From: Paenibacillus sp. HB172176
GTDB lineage: Bacteria; Bacillota; Bacilli; Paenibacillales; Paenibacillaceae
Assembly: GCF_011947265.1 (NCBI RefSeq)
Contig: NZ_JAATHD010000024.1
Location: forward strand, 1 to 64,000
Length of the DNA stretch: 64,000 bases
Direction of reading: 5' to 3'
In this document: piece by piece, positions 40,819 through 50,670 of the stretch
How positions within the stretch are numbered: position 1 is the stretch's first letter
Layout: each line of letters begins with the position of its first letter
The notes under the pieces: generated by a model
Database searches by the model: none
Seen by the model: the letters and a program-made list of their open reading frames with translations, nothing else
Told to the model about the DNA's origin: nothing
Translations under genes and position numbers: made by a program

Positions 40819-43482
40819 CTAAATATGCTCCCCGCCCCCGCCCATCAGCGCCTCCATCTCGGTGGCCGGAAGCGGCTTACTGAACAGATAGCCCTGCAGC
40901 TCGTCACATTGCAACTCCTTGCAGAATTGCGATTCGTCTTGGGTTTCCACGCCTTCGGCTACCACTCTCATGTTCATGCTGTGAACGAGCTCGATAATCG
41001 CCCGGACGATCGACGATTTTTTCACGTCCTGATTGACGCCCTGAATGAAGGAGCGATCAAGCTTCACATCCGAAATCGGCAGTCTTTGCAACTGATTAAG
41101 CGAGGAATAACCCGTTCCGAAATCATCGATGGAGATTTTCAGGCCAATGTCGCGCAAGTAGAGGATCGTCTCGATGACTTTCTCTATATTTTGCATAAAT
41201 ACGCCTTCCGTAATTTCAATGCTTACATATTGCGGATCGAGTCCGGTTTCCGCCAAAACGCTATGCACCAGCTCTTTCAGGTTTCCTTGGTAGAAGTGGC
41301 GGGCGGAGATGTTGACAGAGATGCAGATTTTCTTGAGTCCTGCATCCTGCCAGGCTTTGTTCTGCCGACAGGCTTCGCGGAATACCCAGCTGTCGATGCC
41401 TAAAATGAACGAAGATTCCTCGGCAAGCGGAATGAATTTGTCGGGAGGAATCATGCCAAGGTCGGGATGCTGCCAGCGGATAAGCGCTTCAATGCCGCAG
41501 AGAAGTCCTGTCGCGGCGCTTATTTTGGGCTGATAATGCAGGGAGAATTGAGGCTCTTGCAGCGCACGGCGAAGTCCGTTCTCCAACAGCATTTTCTCGG
41601 AGAGAGCACTGACCAAGCCCGGTCTGTAATAGCGGTAGGTGCTGCCGCCGACCTCCTTGGCGTTGTACATGGCTATATCCGCGTTGCGAATAATCGTTTC
41701 CATCGTGTCGCCATCCTGGGGATAGGTACTGATGCCGGCGCTTAAGGACATGAACAACGTCATGCCTTCAATGATAAAAGGCTCCGTGAAGCAGCCGCAG
41801 ATGGCCTCCGCCAGTTCCTTCAAGACGAGCTCGTCGTCATAGGCGAGCAGGAAGACGAATTCATCTCCGCCTAGACGAAATACGGAGCAATCCCTGCTCG
41901 TAAGCGTCAAGAAACGCCCGGAGGCTTGCTGAAGCAGAACATCACCGGCGGCATGTCCCAGTGTATCGTTAATATGCTTGAAACGATTGAAATCGACGAA
42001 CACAACCGCCAGCGACTTGCATGAAGCGGCCGATTTGTTGCCAAGGGCATGAAGAGCCACACAATCCTTGAACTGATGCGTGAATTCCAGGCGATTGGGC
42101 AGTCCGGTCAAAGGATCATAATAGGCGAGCTGATGAAGCTGCTCCTCGGACTGCTGCAGAAGCTGGGCTTGCGCTTGCAATCGCTCATTGTTTTTCCGGG
42201 ATTCCTGGAGCAAGTAGACCAGGCTGCCCGCCATATGCTTAATGTTGGACATGAGCGAATGAAGCTCGACAATGCGGCTGTCCGGAAGTCGCAAGTCGTT
42301 ATTTTGTTTTAATTTGAGTGGAAGATTGTAAGAGGCCGACGCAAGTCGCCGCAACCCGCGCGCGAAGGAGCGGTTCATGAGCAGAGCTGCGCATGATGCA
42401 AGCAGCGCGAATCCGAACAAATAGGCGAAGTGAATCGAATATTTGTTGAATAGATAGCTTTGATAATTGCTGAGCGGCGTTTGAACAAGAATCATGCCGT
42501 TTCCATCAAATTCAGACGAATACAGGAAGCTCGCGTCATGCCATGATTCCATATAGAGCAATTTGCTTGTTGGATTTGGGAGAACAAGAGTCTGTTCCGC
42601 AGTTACGGGAGTCAGCCTCTGTCCGCGCCAAGGGCTCACGATTTGATTAATCAAATCTCTGTTGTTGGACGCTACGACGACATGATTCCAATTGACTATG
42701 CTAATGGTGTACGTAGGGGATGCATTGAGGTCAATCCATTGCTGCAAGGTTAGCGAATGCAGCAACAGCTCGACGGGCCTGTCAGACGGAGACGACGTTC
42801 TGTGCCATTCATCCAGAATGGTTCGCGTAATCGTCTCGGCTTGTTCCTCCGCATACTCGCTGACCTCATGAAAGGAGCTGATGTTGTTCACGAAGAGATT
42901 GAGCAGGAACGAGAACAATACGATGGCAAGCGTATATTGCTGAAGCAACTGAAGCAGGGAAACCGGCATGCGGCTAACGGTGGCCATTCCGCTCCATTTG
43001 GCAAGAGGGGAATGCTGATAAAGTATTTCTGCCAGAAGAGCATTGAACAAACGATTAAGCACAATAATGAGAACGACGAGCTTTAAATCCGAAGTTGGAA
43101 ATGATGTGTGATAGGTGTAGAAAATATAAATCCCGGGTGCCCCGATAACAATCCAGAACAACAATACGGAGAAAAATAATTTATTGTGGTAACGTCGTAA
43201 CAGAATTCCTGCCGCCAACGCCTCGAGAATGCCAAGAATTGGAGTGCCCGGAGAATGAAATAGAAATACGACGGATCCATAGGCTGTCACCGCGGACAGA
43301 AGTCCTCCGCGCAATCCGAACATGCGGACAGCTAATAAAACAAACAAGCTGGAAAGCGAGAAAGGAATACCGTATAGAAAAGGAATAGAAATCCGTTCGG
43401 CCAAAATCGCAAGTAATGTGCAAATAATGAATGCGGGCAACCTATTTCGGTTATTCGTTGTTTGTAGGGATAAGATGCTCAC
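40819..43482 (-). CDS. Membrane GGDEF-EAL protein (cyclic di-GMP turnover)
   Basis: An 887-residue signalling protein. The N-terminus has about six helices, a second region has an extracytoplasmic sensor (about 215-350) and a further helix before the cytoplasmic part. The GGDEF domain (about 455-615) has intact RLGGDEF. The EAL domain (about 635-875) has EALIRW, NISARHF, EITEGVF, DDFGTGYSS, KLDRSF and EGVET, all residues needed for phosphodiesterase activity. It can therefore have both activities. GTG 43482 has AGGAGGAAGCAA just upstream. Confidence 0.92.
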   Translation of the reverse strand: MSILSLQTTNNRNRLPAFIICTLLAILAERISIPFLYGIPFSLSSLFVLLAVRMFGLRGGLLSAVTAYGSVVFLFHSPGTPILGILEALAAGILLRRYHNKLFFSVLLFWIVIGAPGIYIFYTYHTSFPTSDLKLVVLIIVLNRLFNALLAEILYQHSPLAKWSGMATVSRMPVSLLQLLQQYTLAIVLFSFLLNLFVNNISSFHEVSEYAEEQAETITRTILDEWHRTSSPSDRPVELLLHSLTLQQWIDLNASPTYTISIVNWNHVVVASNNRDLINQIVSPWRGQRLTPVTAEQTLVLPNPTSKLLYMESWHDASFLYSSEFDGNGMILVQTPLSNYQSYLFNKYSIHFAYLFGFALLASCAALLMNRSFARGLRRLASASYNLPLKLKQNNDLRLPDSRIVELHSLMSNIKHMAGSLVYLLQESRKNNERLQAQAQLLQQSEEQLHQLAYYDPLTGLPNRLEFTHQFKDCVALHALGNKSAASCKSLAVVFVDFNRFKHINDTLGHAAGDVLLQQASGRFLTLTSRDCSVFRLGGDEFVFLLAYDDELVLKELAEAICGCFTEPFIIEGMTLFMSLSAGISTYPQDGDTMETIIRNADIAMYNAKEVGGSTYRYYRPGLVSALSEKMLLENGLRRALQEPQFSLHYQPKISAATGLLCGIEALIRWQHPDLGMIPPDKFIPLAEESSFILGIDSWVFREACRQNKAWQDAGLKKICISVNISARHFYQGNLKELVHSVLAETGLDPQYVSIEITEGVFMQNIEKVIETILYLRDIGLKISIDDFGTGYSSLNQLQRLPISDVKLDRSFIQGVNQDVKKSSIVRAIIELVHSMNMRVVAEGVETQDESQFCKELQCDELQGYLFSKPLPATEMEALMGGGGEHI

Positions 43483-43656
43483 TTGCTTCCTCCTGAATGC
43501 TCGTCAAATTCGCTTATGGACGTTTTAATCGTATTTCTCCATCCTCTTCGAGCAATTTCGCCTTCACCTCCTAATATTCGACAATATTCTTGGGTATCCT
43601 TTTTTCAAAGTGGCATTTGTTAACAAGCTTGTCTGGACAGTTCGAATTTGATATAG

Positions 43657-43685
43657 TTCTATTAGTGAATAGTTTGATAATAGAA
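43657..43685. promoter_or_regulatory. Candidate MarR operator
   Basis: TTCTATTA (43657-43664) and TAATAGAA (43678-43685) form an 8-bp inverted repeat, 26 bp upstream of the marR start. Confidence 0.5.
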
Positions 43686-43710
43686 TTAATTTGGGAAGGA
43701 GGGGAGAGAA

Positions 43711-44151
43711 GTGAATGTTGAGCTTCTCAAGGACCTTATTCAACGCTATAAGTCCGCTACCTTCATTATCGAGCGCAGATTCATCTCCATATTCCGTGAG
43801 CATATGTCGGGAGAGATTACGGTCGATCAATACAAGACGCTTAGTTATTTGCGTAAGCACGGACCATGCACTTCGACAGAACTGGCGGATATGTTCTGCG
43901 TGGGCAAGAGCTCGATAACCGCCATCATTAATCGTCTCTCCGACAAGCAATTCATTGAGCGAATTCCGGAAACCAAGGATCGGCGGGTCATTCAGATCTC
44001 TCTTACGGATGAGGGAGCCGCTGTCTGCGAAGAGATGGATGAGAAGCTGGGGGAAATACTGGGCGGCTATATGAATCAGTTCGAGGAGCAAGAAGCGCTG
44101 GCATTCATTGAAACCTTCGAGAGACTGGCCTCGGAGATGCAGAAGGCATAA
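43711..44151 (+). CDS. MarR family transcriptional regulator
   Basis: A 146-residue winged-helix regulator with the MarR pattern: CTSTELADMFCVGKSSITAIINRL as recognition helix and DRRVIQISLTDEG in the wing. GTG 43711 has AAGGAGGGG eight bases upstream. It is 50 bp before an MMPL-type exporter in the same direction and probably represses that operon and itself through the inverted repeat at 43657-43685. Confidence 0.9.
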   Translation: MNVELLKDLIQRYKSATFIIERRFISIFREHMSGEITVDQYKTLSYLRKHGPCTSTELADMFCVGKSSITAIINRLSDKQFIERIPETKDRRVIQISLTDEGAAVCEEMDEKLGEILGGYMNQFEEQEALAFIETFERLASEMQKA

Positions 44152-44201
44152 GACGATAAGAGTAGTGAAAATTATAGGGCAGAGAGAGGAATGGGAATGT
44201 A

Positions 44202-46442
44202 ATGAGAGTCGTTTTGAGAATGAAATGGTTAATGCTGGTCATTTGGCTGGCCGGTGCTGTACTCCTGATGGTTAATGCGCCCGATATGGCTGAGCTGGTT
44301 CGCACGAAGGGACAAATCACGGTTCCTGACGGCTATTCCTCGGTAACGGCTGCACAGCTGGAGAAACAGATCGGAGCGAATTCGGGAGGGGGCGGACTCT
44401 CCACGATTCTGGTCTTTCACAAGGAAGGAGGGATGGGCGACGCGGATATCGCGGAGGTGAAGGAAAGTCTTGGCCGTCTCCAGCAGGACAGCGAGGCGCT
44501 CGGCATTAAGTCGATTACGTCCCATTTCGCGGTGCCCGACCTGACGGAACAGATGGTATCCGGGGACGGCAGCACCATTCTCGCGCTGTTGTCCGTCGAT
44601 GCCGGAGATCGAGAGAAGTCCGAGCTTCGGGATGATCTTTATGCGGAGCTTGAGGATGTGTCCATCGATCATTATTATACAGGCGACTGGCTTATATCGG
44701 AGGATGTCGTCGAGAGCTCGGAGGAAGGGCTTAAGAAAACGGAGCTCATTACGGTCGGCTTTATTCTGATCATTCTCTTTATTGTGTTCCGGTCGCTTGC
44801 CGCGCCTTTTGTGCCGCTGCTCGCTGTCGGCTTCAGTTATTTGATCTCCCAATCGATTGTTGCTTTTTTGGCGGATCAAGCTGATTTCCCCTTGTCGAAT
44901 TTCACGCAGATCTTCATGGTGGCCGTTCTGTTCGGTATTGGCACCGACTATTGCATCCTGCTGATCAGCAGATACAAGGAGGAGCTGTCCCATGGCGCCT
45001 CGACGACGGATGCGATCGTAACCACCTATCGCACCGCGGGGCGGACCGTACTGTTCTCCGGCTTGGCCGTGTTCATCGGCTTCGCGTCGATCGGTTTCTC
45101 GACCTTCGTGTTATACCGCTCGGCGGTAGCGGTGGCGGTCGGAATCGTCGTGCTGCTGCTCGCCTTGTTCACGCTGGTGCCGTTCTTCCTGAGCGTGCTT
45201 GGCAAGGGCTTGTTCTGGCCGGCGAAGAAGGATTCGCTGGAGCATAAGCCCAATAAGCTGTGGGGAGCTGCGGGCAACTTCTCGCTCAAGCGGCCGTTGT
45301 GGGCCATTGTCGTCATTCTGATTATCATTGTACCGTTTCTGTCGGCGTACAAGGGTTCGCTGTCATTCAACTCGCTTGACGAGATTGGAGACAAATACAA
45401 TTCGGTTAAGGGCTTCAATATAATCGCCGACAGCTTCGGTCCCGGTCAGACGCTTCCGACGAATGTAATCGTGAAGTCTGGAGAGGGATTGGCAACGCCG
45501 GAAGGTCTTGCATCGATCGAGAAAGCGACCGAAGCGCTCTTGAAGGTGCCGGGCGTTCAAGGCGTACGCAGCGCGTCGAGACCTACAGGCGTCGTGATGG
45601 AGCAATTCCTTGATGGGAACAAAGCCTACGCTGTTCCGCAGGAGGTCATTGACAGCGAGCAATTCCAGGCGACGCTGACCGCCTATATGTCGGAGGATCG
45701 GACCATTGCCAAGTTCGATGTTGTCTTCAGCAGCAATCCGTATGCGGAGGAAACGATGAACGAGATCGATTCGCTGGAGAAAGCGGCGAAGGCAGCTTTC
45801 GAAGGCGGGCCGGCGGGTTCGGTTGAGATCGCAATCGGCGGCGTTACGGCAACCAATCATGATCTCGATACGGTCTCCCAGAAGGATTATTCGCATACGG
45901 TCGTCTGGATGCTGATCGGAATTTCGCTCATTCTTATTGTTTTGTTCCGCTCCATCGTTATTCCGCTTTACGTCGTGCTTTCGCTTGTTATTACGTATTT
46001 CACTTCACTGGCAATAGCGGAGGTGATCTTCGTTCGAATCGTGGGCATTACGGGCATCAGCTGGTCGGTGCCGTTCTTCGGCTTCGTACTGCTTATGGCG
46101 CTCGGCGTCGATTACAGTATCTTCCTGATGGATCGCTTCAAGGAATATAGAGAACTGGAGCCTAAGGCGGCGATTCTGAAATCGATGAAAAACATGGGCG
46201 CGGTCATTATGTCCGCCGCCGTTATTCTGGGCGGCACCTTCGCGGCCATGATGCCGGCGGGCGTCATGTCGCTGCTTCAGATCGCGACCGTCGTGCTCTG
46301 CGGGCTCGCTCTTTATTCATTGGTTATGCTTCCGTTGTTCATACCGGTCATGGTCCGCCTGTTCGGCAGAGCGAATTGGTGGCCGTTCATGAGGAAGAGC
46401 GCCGGGGAAGCTCGTTCGTCGTCTTCTATGGGAAGCGAATAA
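44202..46442 (+). CDS. MMPL/RND family transporter (YdfJ-like)
   Basis: The 746-residue membrane protein has two six-helix halves, each with the RND-type motif (GIGTDYCILLISRYKEEL and GVDYSIFLMDRFKEYRE, Asp-Tyr proton-relay residues) and two extracellular domains. It probably exports lipids or antimicrobials, driven by the proton gradient. It follows marR by 50 bp; the asparaginase gene starts five bases after its stop, so an operon is likely. Confidence 0.9.
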   Translation: MRVVLRMKWLMLVIWLAGAVLLMVNAPDMAELVRTKGQITVPDGYSSVTAAQLEKQIGANSGGGGLSTILVFHKEGGMGDADIAEVKESLGRLQQDSEALGIKSITSHFAVPDLTEQMVSGDGSTILALLSVDAGDREKSELRDDLYAELEDVSIDHYYTGDWLISEDVVESSEEGLKKTELITVGFILIILFIVFRSLAAPFVPLLAVGFSYLISQSIVAFLADQADFPLSNFTQIFMVAVLFGIGTDYCILLISRYKEELSHGASTTDAIVTTYRTAGRTVLFSGLAVFIGFASIGFSTFVLYRSAVAVAVGIVVLLLALFTLVPFFLSVLGKGLFWPAKKDSLEHKPNKLWGAAGNFSLKRPLWAIVVILIIIVPFLSAYKGSLSFNSLDEIGDKYNSVKGFNIIADSFGPGQTLPTNVIVKSGEGLATPEGLASIEKATEALLKVPGVQGVRSASRPTGVVMEQFLDGNKAYAVPQEVIDSEQFQATLTAYMSEDRTIAKFDVVFSSNPYAEETMNEIDSLEKAAKAAFEGGPAGSVEIAIGGVTATNHDLDTVSQKDYSHTVVWMLIGISLILIVLFRSIVIPLYVVLSLVITYFTSLAIAEVIFVRIVGITGISWSVPFFGFVLLMALGVDYSIFLMDRFKEYRELEPKAAILKSMKNMGAVIMSAAVILGGTFAAMMPAGVMSLLQIATVVLCGLALYSLVMLPLFIPVMVRLFGRANWWPFMRKSAGEARSSSSMGSE

Positions 46443-46446
46443 GCCT

Positions 46447-47541
46447 ATGACGAAGAGGATGATGATCGTCTTTACCGGAGGAACGATAGGCAGCAAGCTT
46501 GCGGGGGCGGACATTAACGTGAGCGGCGCAGGCTCTTATAGCTTGCTGGAGCAGTACACGAAGCAGCCCGTCGCGCGCAAGGATCTGGCGTTCGACACGA
46601 TTCAACCGCTCAATCTGCTAAGCGAGAACATGACAACGGCGGACTTGGTCACGCTGGCAAGCGCTATTCGGGGCGTTGATCCCGGCGCATATCAAGGCAT
46701 CGTTGTTACGCACGGATCGGATACGCTTGCTTACACGGCTGCAATGATGAGTTATCTTTTCTCGGACGTGAAGATTCCGATTGTGTTCACCTGCAGCAAC
46801 TATCCGCTTGAAGACGAGCGAAGCAACGGACTGCGTAATTTTACGAGCGCTATTGATTTCATCGAGGAAGCGGCGCTGCCGGGCGTGTTCGCCGTTTATG
46901 AGAACGGAGAGGGAGACAGCGTCGTATACTTGGGCACGCGGCTGCGGCAATGCGAGGCGTTCACGGATCAATTCAGAGGCGTCGGCGACATTGCCTACGG
47001 GAGAATGGAGGGCGGCTCGTTCCTGTGGGAGCGTGACCGCCGCAATCCATGGCCGCAAGAGCTGCTTCAGGCTTCGGAGACCGCGTTGGAATGGGAGCCT
47101 GACAAGCTGCAGTTGGAGAGCGGGGTCGTGTACATCCGCCCTTACCCCGGACTCGATTATTCACTTTATAATTGGGGGGAGAGCGGGCGTCCGAAGGTCA
47201 TCTTGCATGATCTCCATCATTCCGGAACGGCTTGCGTTGCGGGCGATGAGCGGAATTCTTTGCTGATCTTTCTTGATCGCTGCCGAGAGCAGGGCATTGC
47301 GGTGTACCTATGTCCGATCAAGGACTTGTCAGACGCGCTCTACGATTCCTCCAGAAGATTGGTCGACGCAGGGGCGGTGTTTATCGAGAATATGTCGATG
47401 GAAGCGGCGCTGACGAAGCTGATGCTGGCGTACGGCATATATGAATCGCATGAGGACGCGAAGGCGTTCATGATGGAGAAAAACGTTTATTTCGAGCGGT
47501 TATGGGTATATGATAGGGTAGATAGTACGGAGGAGGAATGA
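46447..47541 (+). CDS. Asparaginase (type I, cytoplasmic)
   Basis: A 364-residue L-asparaginase. The first Thr is in VFTGGTIGSK and the second in VVTHGSDTLAYTA, the two catalytic Thr motifs, with Lys expected in the C-terminal half. No signal peptide is seen. The stop overlaps ATGA before the peroxiredoxin start. The length is slightly above the 320-330 typical; a C-terminal extension (YFERLWVYDRVDSTEEE) accounts for it. Confidence 0.87.
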   Translation: MTKRMMIVFTGGTIGSKLAGADINVSGAGSYSLLEQYTKQPVARKDLAFDTIQPLNLLSENMTTADLVTLASAIRGVDPGAYQGIVVTHGSDTLAYTAAMMSYLFSDVKIPIVFTCSNYPLEDERSNGLRNFTSAIDFIEEAALPGVFAVYENGEGDSVVYLGTRLRQCEAFTDQFRGVGDIAYGRMEGGSFLWERDRRNPWPQELLQASETALEWEPDKLQLESGVVYIRPYPGLDYSLYNWGESGRPKVILHDLHHSGTACVAGDERNSLLIFLDRCREQGIAVYLCPIKDLSDALYDSSRRLVDAGAVFIENMSMEAALTKLMLAYGIYESHEDAKAFMMEKNVYFERLWVYDRVDSTEEE

Positions 47542-47543
47542 GC

Positions 47544-48011
47544 ATGAGTCAAAAGGAAACTGTAGAAGTAGGCAAGAAGGTTCCGAATTTTACATTGGAA
47601 GCGTCGAATGGCAAGAAGGCTTCGCTCTCAGACTATCTGGGCAAGAAGCTTGTCATTTATTTCTATCCGAAGGATATGACGCCGGGATGTACGGCCGAAT
47701 CCTGCGATTTCCGCGATTTCAATGGCCAGTTCGGTCAGAAGAATACCGAGGTCATCGGCATCAGCCCGGATGATCTGGCCTCCCATGAGCAATTTATCGG
47801 CGAGCATAAGCTTCCGTTCCTGCTGCTTAGCGATACGGATCACGAGGTATCCGAGCTGTTCGGCGTATGGAAGGAGCGTACCTGGGATGGGAAGACCTTC
47901 ATGGGAATCGAACGGTCGACCTTCCTGCTTGATGAAGAGGGCAAACTCGCGAAGGAATGGCGCCAGGTGAGCGTGGACGGGCATGTGAAGGAAGTGCTGG
48001 CGGCTATCTGA
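47544..48011 (+). CDS. bcp: Thiol peroxidase / BCP-type peroxiredoxin
   Basis: The 155-residue protein has the peroxiredoxin motif PKDMTPGCTAESC, with the peroxidatic Cys and a resolving Cys five residues later (atypical two-Cys Bcp). It reduces peroxides with thioredoxin. GGAGG is seven bases upstream of ATG 47544, so I prefer it over 47538. Confidence 0.92.
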   Translation: MSQKETVEVGKKVPNFTLEASNGKKASLSDYLGKKLVIYFYPKDMTPGCTAESCDFRDFNGQFGQKNTEVIGISPDDLASHEQFIGEHKLPFLLLSDTDHEVSELFGVWKERTWDGKTFMGIERSTFLLDEEGKLAKEWRQVSVDGHVKEVLAAI

Positions 48012-48052
48012 TGTCTGGGGGCAGACGCCGTCTCCATCTTCCAATGTAACAC

Positions 48053-48095
48053 GAAAAAGCTCTCACCTTAATGTACTAAGGGAGAGCTTTTTTTG
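48053..48095 (+). terminator. Intrinsic terminator after bcp
   Basis: AAAGCTCTC pairs with GAGAGCTTT; an inner CTTA/TAAG extends it, followed by TTTTTTT. Confidence 0.9.
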
Positions 48096-48189
48096 TGAAT
48101 GGCGAGTCCGGGTAAGATAGGGGTTCTGTTTATGGTTGCGCACAGTCGCAGCGGACCGTAGGTGCGCTATTTCAGCAGAATGAGCTGTT

Positions 48190-48345
48190 TTTATGATTTA
48201 TTGGACAGAGAGGACCTTATTTCCAAAAAAACAGTGTTTTATTTTGATTTTTGAGGAAATAGAGCCTGCTGTGTCCGCCAAACCGAACAAACTTCGTATT
48301 TTCCAAAAATAGAGTCTCCTGTGTCCGCTTGAATTCTCCCGAATT
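48190..48345. repeat. Second intergenic repeat family (GGAAATAGAG-TGTGTCC)
   Basis: Two direct copies, GGAAATAGAGCCTGCTGTGTCC (about 48253-48275) and AAAAATAGAGTCTCCTGTGTCC (about 48305-48327), plus an inverted relative (GGACAGAGAGGACCTTATTTCC, about 48203-48224), occupy this spacer. No gene is visible in 48096-48629. Confidence 0.5.
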
Positions 48346-48629
48346 GTTACGCGCCCCGCCGCGATACGACCTAAAGGATTTTATGCATTTATTTTTTATC
48401 AAAATAACAGGGAGAGTATCCTACATGGGCTTCCTGCATCTATTTAAGGCAAGTATAAATCGAATCCTCGAGATGTGGTTCATTTAACAGCAGTTTTCCA
48501 TATAGCAGCTTGGAGATCCCGATTTTTAACGGATTTAACTACGGGAAATACAGTTAAGAAGTCGTTACCGCTATATATCATGCATGGCGGTTTCCTATTC
48601 CCGCTGCTCTGCTACTCTTGCTGATTTTG

Positions 48630-50507
48630 CTACTTCTGCTCGTTCTTGCTCCAATCCGGCAGATGCTCGACATAGCTGTCCGACAGCTTCAGCAGTTGCA
48701 ACGCCTGGTCGTATTCCTCGGCCGACGCCCCTTTGCCGGTGGAAATCTTGCCCGCGAGCGGATAATGCTTGCCGTCATCATAGCCACTGCCCGAGACGAA
48801 CAATTCTTCGCTGCTTAAGAAGGAGCCCGTTGGCAAATAATAGCGTTGCGGCAGCAAATTGTACGTCTGATTGAACAAATCCTGACCGAAATGGATTTGG
48901 TCGCCGACGGACACGCCCAGCAGGTTCGCGACCGTCGGCAGAATATCGACTTGGCCGCCCAACTGCTCATAGAGCCTGCCCGGCGATAGATCGCCCGGAT
49001 TCACGACAACGAACGGAATGTTCATCATATCCTGGTTTGTATATTCCCGACCATAGATTTCCGTCATCAGATCCTTCTCGTGCGAATTCAAGGAATAGAT
49101 CGGCAGGCCGAGATGATCGCCGTACAGCACAATGACACTGTTGTCCCATATGCCGCGCGCCTTCAAATCCGCGACGAATTGTCCGAGCGCGTAGTCCGCG
49201 TAATTCTGCGCCGTAATATAATCGCCGACAAGCGTATGATCGAACCGCTCTGGAAGGGCGATCATGTGCTTCTCTTGCGGAATGCTGTAGGGATGATGCG
49301 CCGACATGGAGATGATTTGCGTATAGAACGGCTCCTCCGCCGCTTCCATCTTGCTTAATTCCTCGGCGGTTTTCTTGTACAGAATTTCATCGGATGAACC
49401 GAAGAATACCGAATCCTCGTCTCCGAAGAAAGCTTTATCGTAATAACGGTCGAATCCGACGGCTTTGTACAGCTCTTCCCGATTCCAGAACTCGACGGAA
49501 TTGGTATGGAAGGTCGCCGTATCGTAGCCGCTGGCCCTTAGAAGCTTCGGCAGACTCGGAAGCTCCTTGCCCGCATACATTTGCGTTGCGGCTCCATGGG
49601 CCGGAATATACATCGATGTATTCACGACATATTCCGCGTCGGAAGTGTTGCCTTGCCCAACTTGTTGGTAGAAATGATTAAAATAGCTGTTTTCCTTCAC
49701 AAGCTGATTAAAGTTTGGCGTAATTTCCTGGCCGTCTATCTTCAGGTCGACGAGAAAGTTTTGCATCGATTCCATTTGAATGATAATCAGGTTTTTTCCT
49801 TTCGCCGATCCGAAAAGCGCCGGTTCCGCAGGAGGCTGTGTCTGCTTCAAGCTTTGAATTTTTTCCTGAGTAATCTCTTCTGCGGGAACGAGATCATCTT
49901 CTTTGCTAGCGAAGAAGGCATAAGCTTCGTAATTCAGAATGCCCATTTGCTCGGCTTTCACGATTTCATTCATGCTTGCGCGGTTCGGCAGCACGTTGAA
50001 CAGACAGAACGCGACAGACAGACTCAGCAGGCTGAGCACAAAGCGTTGATTCGCTTTGCGCGCGAACAACTGATTAATCTGATGAAGCTTCTTGCGCCGC
50101 ACGATGAGCAAAGCGGCGATGACTACGACATCCGTATAGATGAACAGATAATAAGGGGCGAGCAGGGAGAAGACGCTGCTCTTCACTTCGGTCACTTGAT
50201 TTACCTGCGCCAATGCGAAATACGTGACAATTACGCCGTAGTACTTGTAATACATGATGACTGCAAATAGAATAGAAGTCATGAGCAAATTCGACAGCAT
50301 ATAGTAGAGAAGCTTTCGCTTGCTAGAGAGCCACTCGATCAGGCAGAATACGATGAGGACGAATGGAATTTCCTTCAGCAGGGTTGTCCAGGACGAGCCG
50401 TCTTCGAATACGACCGACCATGCCAGATAGCTCTTGAGAAGCATGATCAGCGAGAAGAACCATATCGGATGAACGCTCCATTCCTTCTTTGTTTCCAGCT
50501 TTGACAC
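48630..50507 (-). CDS. LTA synthase family protein
   Basis: A 625-residue enzyme with five N-terminal helices (about 10-175) and an extracellular sulfatase-like domain. The metal/nucleophile residues are visible: Glu in IIIQMESMQN, the Thr nucleophile in QGNTSDAEY, and the distal Asp/His in VLYGDHLGLP. It polymerises or transfers phosphoglycerol to a membrane lipid (lipoteichoic acid or related). GTG 50507 has AGGAGAAACGCAA just upstream. Neighbouring genes encode a D,D-carboxypeptidase and cardiolipin synthase, both envelope functions. Confidence 0.9.
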   Translation of the reverse strand: MSKLETKKEWSVHPIWFFSLIMLLKSYLAWSVVFEDGSSWTTLLKEIPFVLIVFCLIEWLSSKRKLLYYMLSNLLMTSILFAVIMYYKYYGVIVTYFALAQVNQVTEVKSSVFSLLAPYYLFIYTDVVVIAALLIVRRKKLHQINQLFARKANQRFVLSLLSLSVAFCLFNVLPNRASMNEIVKAEQMGILNYEAYAFFASKEDDLVPAEEITQEKIQSLKQTQPPAEPALFGSAKGKNLIIIQMESMQNFLVDLKIDGQEITPNFNQLVKENSYFNHFYQQVGQGNTSDAEYVVNTSMYIPAHGAATQMYAGKELPSLPKLLRASGYDTATFHTNSVEFWNREELYKAVGFDRYYDKAFFGDEDSVFFGSSDEILYKKTAEELSKMEAAEEPFYTQIISMSAHHPYSIPQEKHMIALPERFDHTLVGDYITAQNYADYALGQFVADLKARGIWDNSVIVLYGDHLGLPIYSLNSHEKDLMTEIYGREYTNQDMMNIPFVVVNPGDLSPGRLYEQLGGQVDILPTVANLLGVSVGDQIHFGQDLFNQTYNLLPQRYYLPTGSFLSSEELFVSGSGYDDGKHYPLAGKISTGKGASAEEYDQALQLLKLSDSYVEHLPDWSKNEQK

Positions 50508-50670
50508 TTGCGTTTCTCCTACCTTTCACAGCAGAAACGGGCTTCTTGGGGGAGCAGCCGCTTCGCTCTGGTTGAAATCTTAACATACTGTAAATGCCTT
50601 ACTATTATGCTCCAATTACGGATCAAATGTCAAAAGGCAATTGGGCCCTGAACGGACGGGAGGACTTGAA

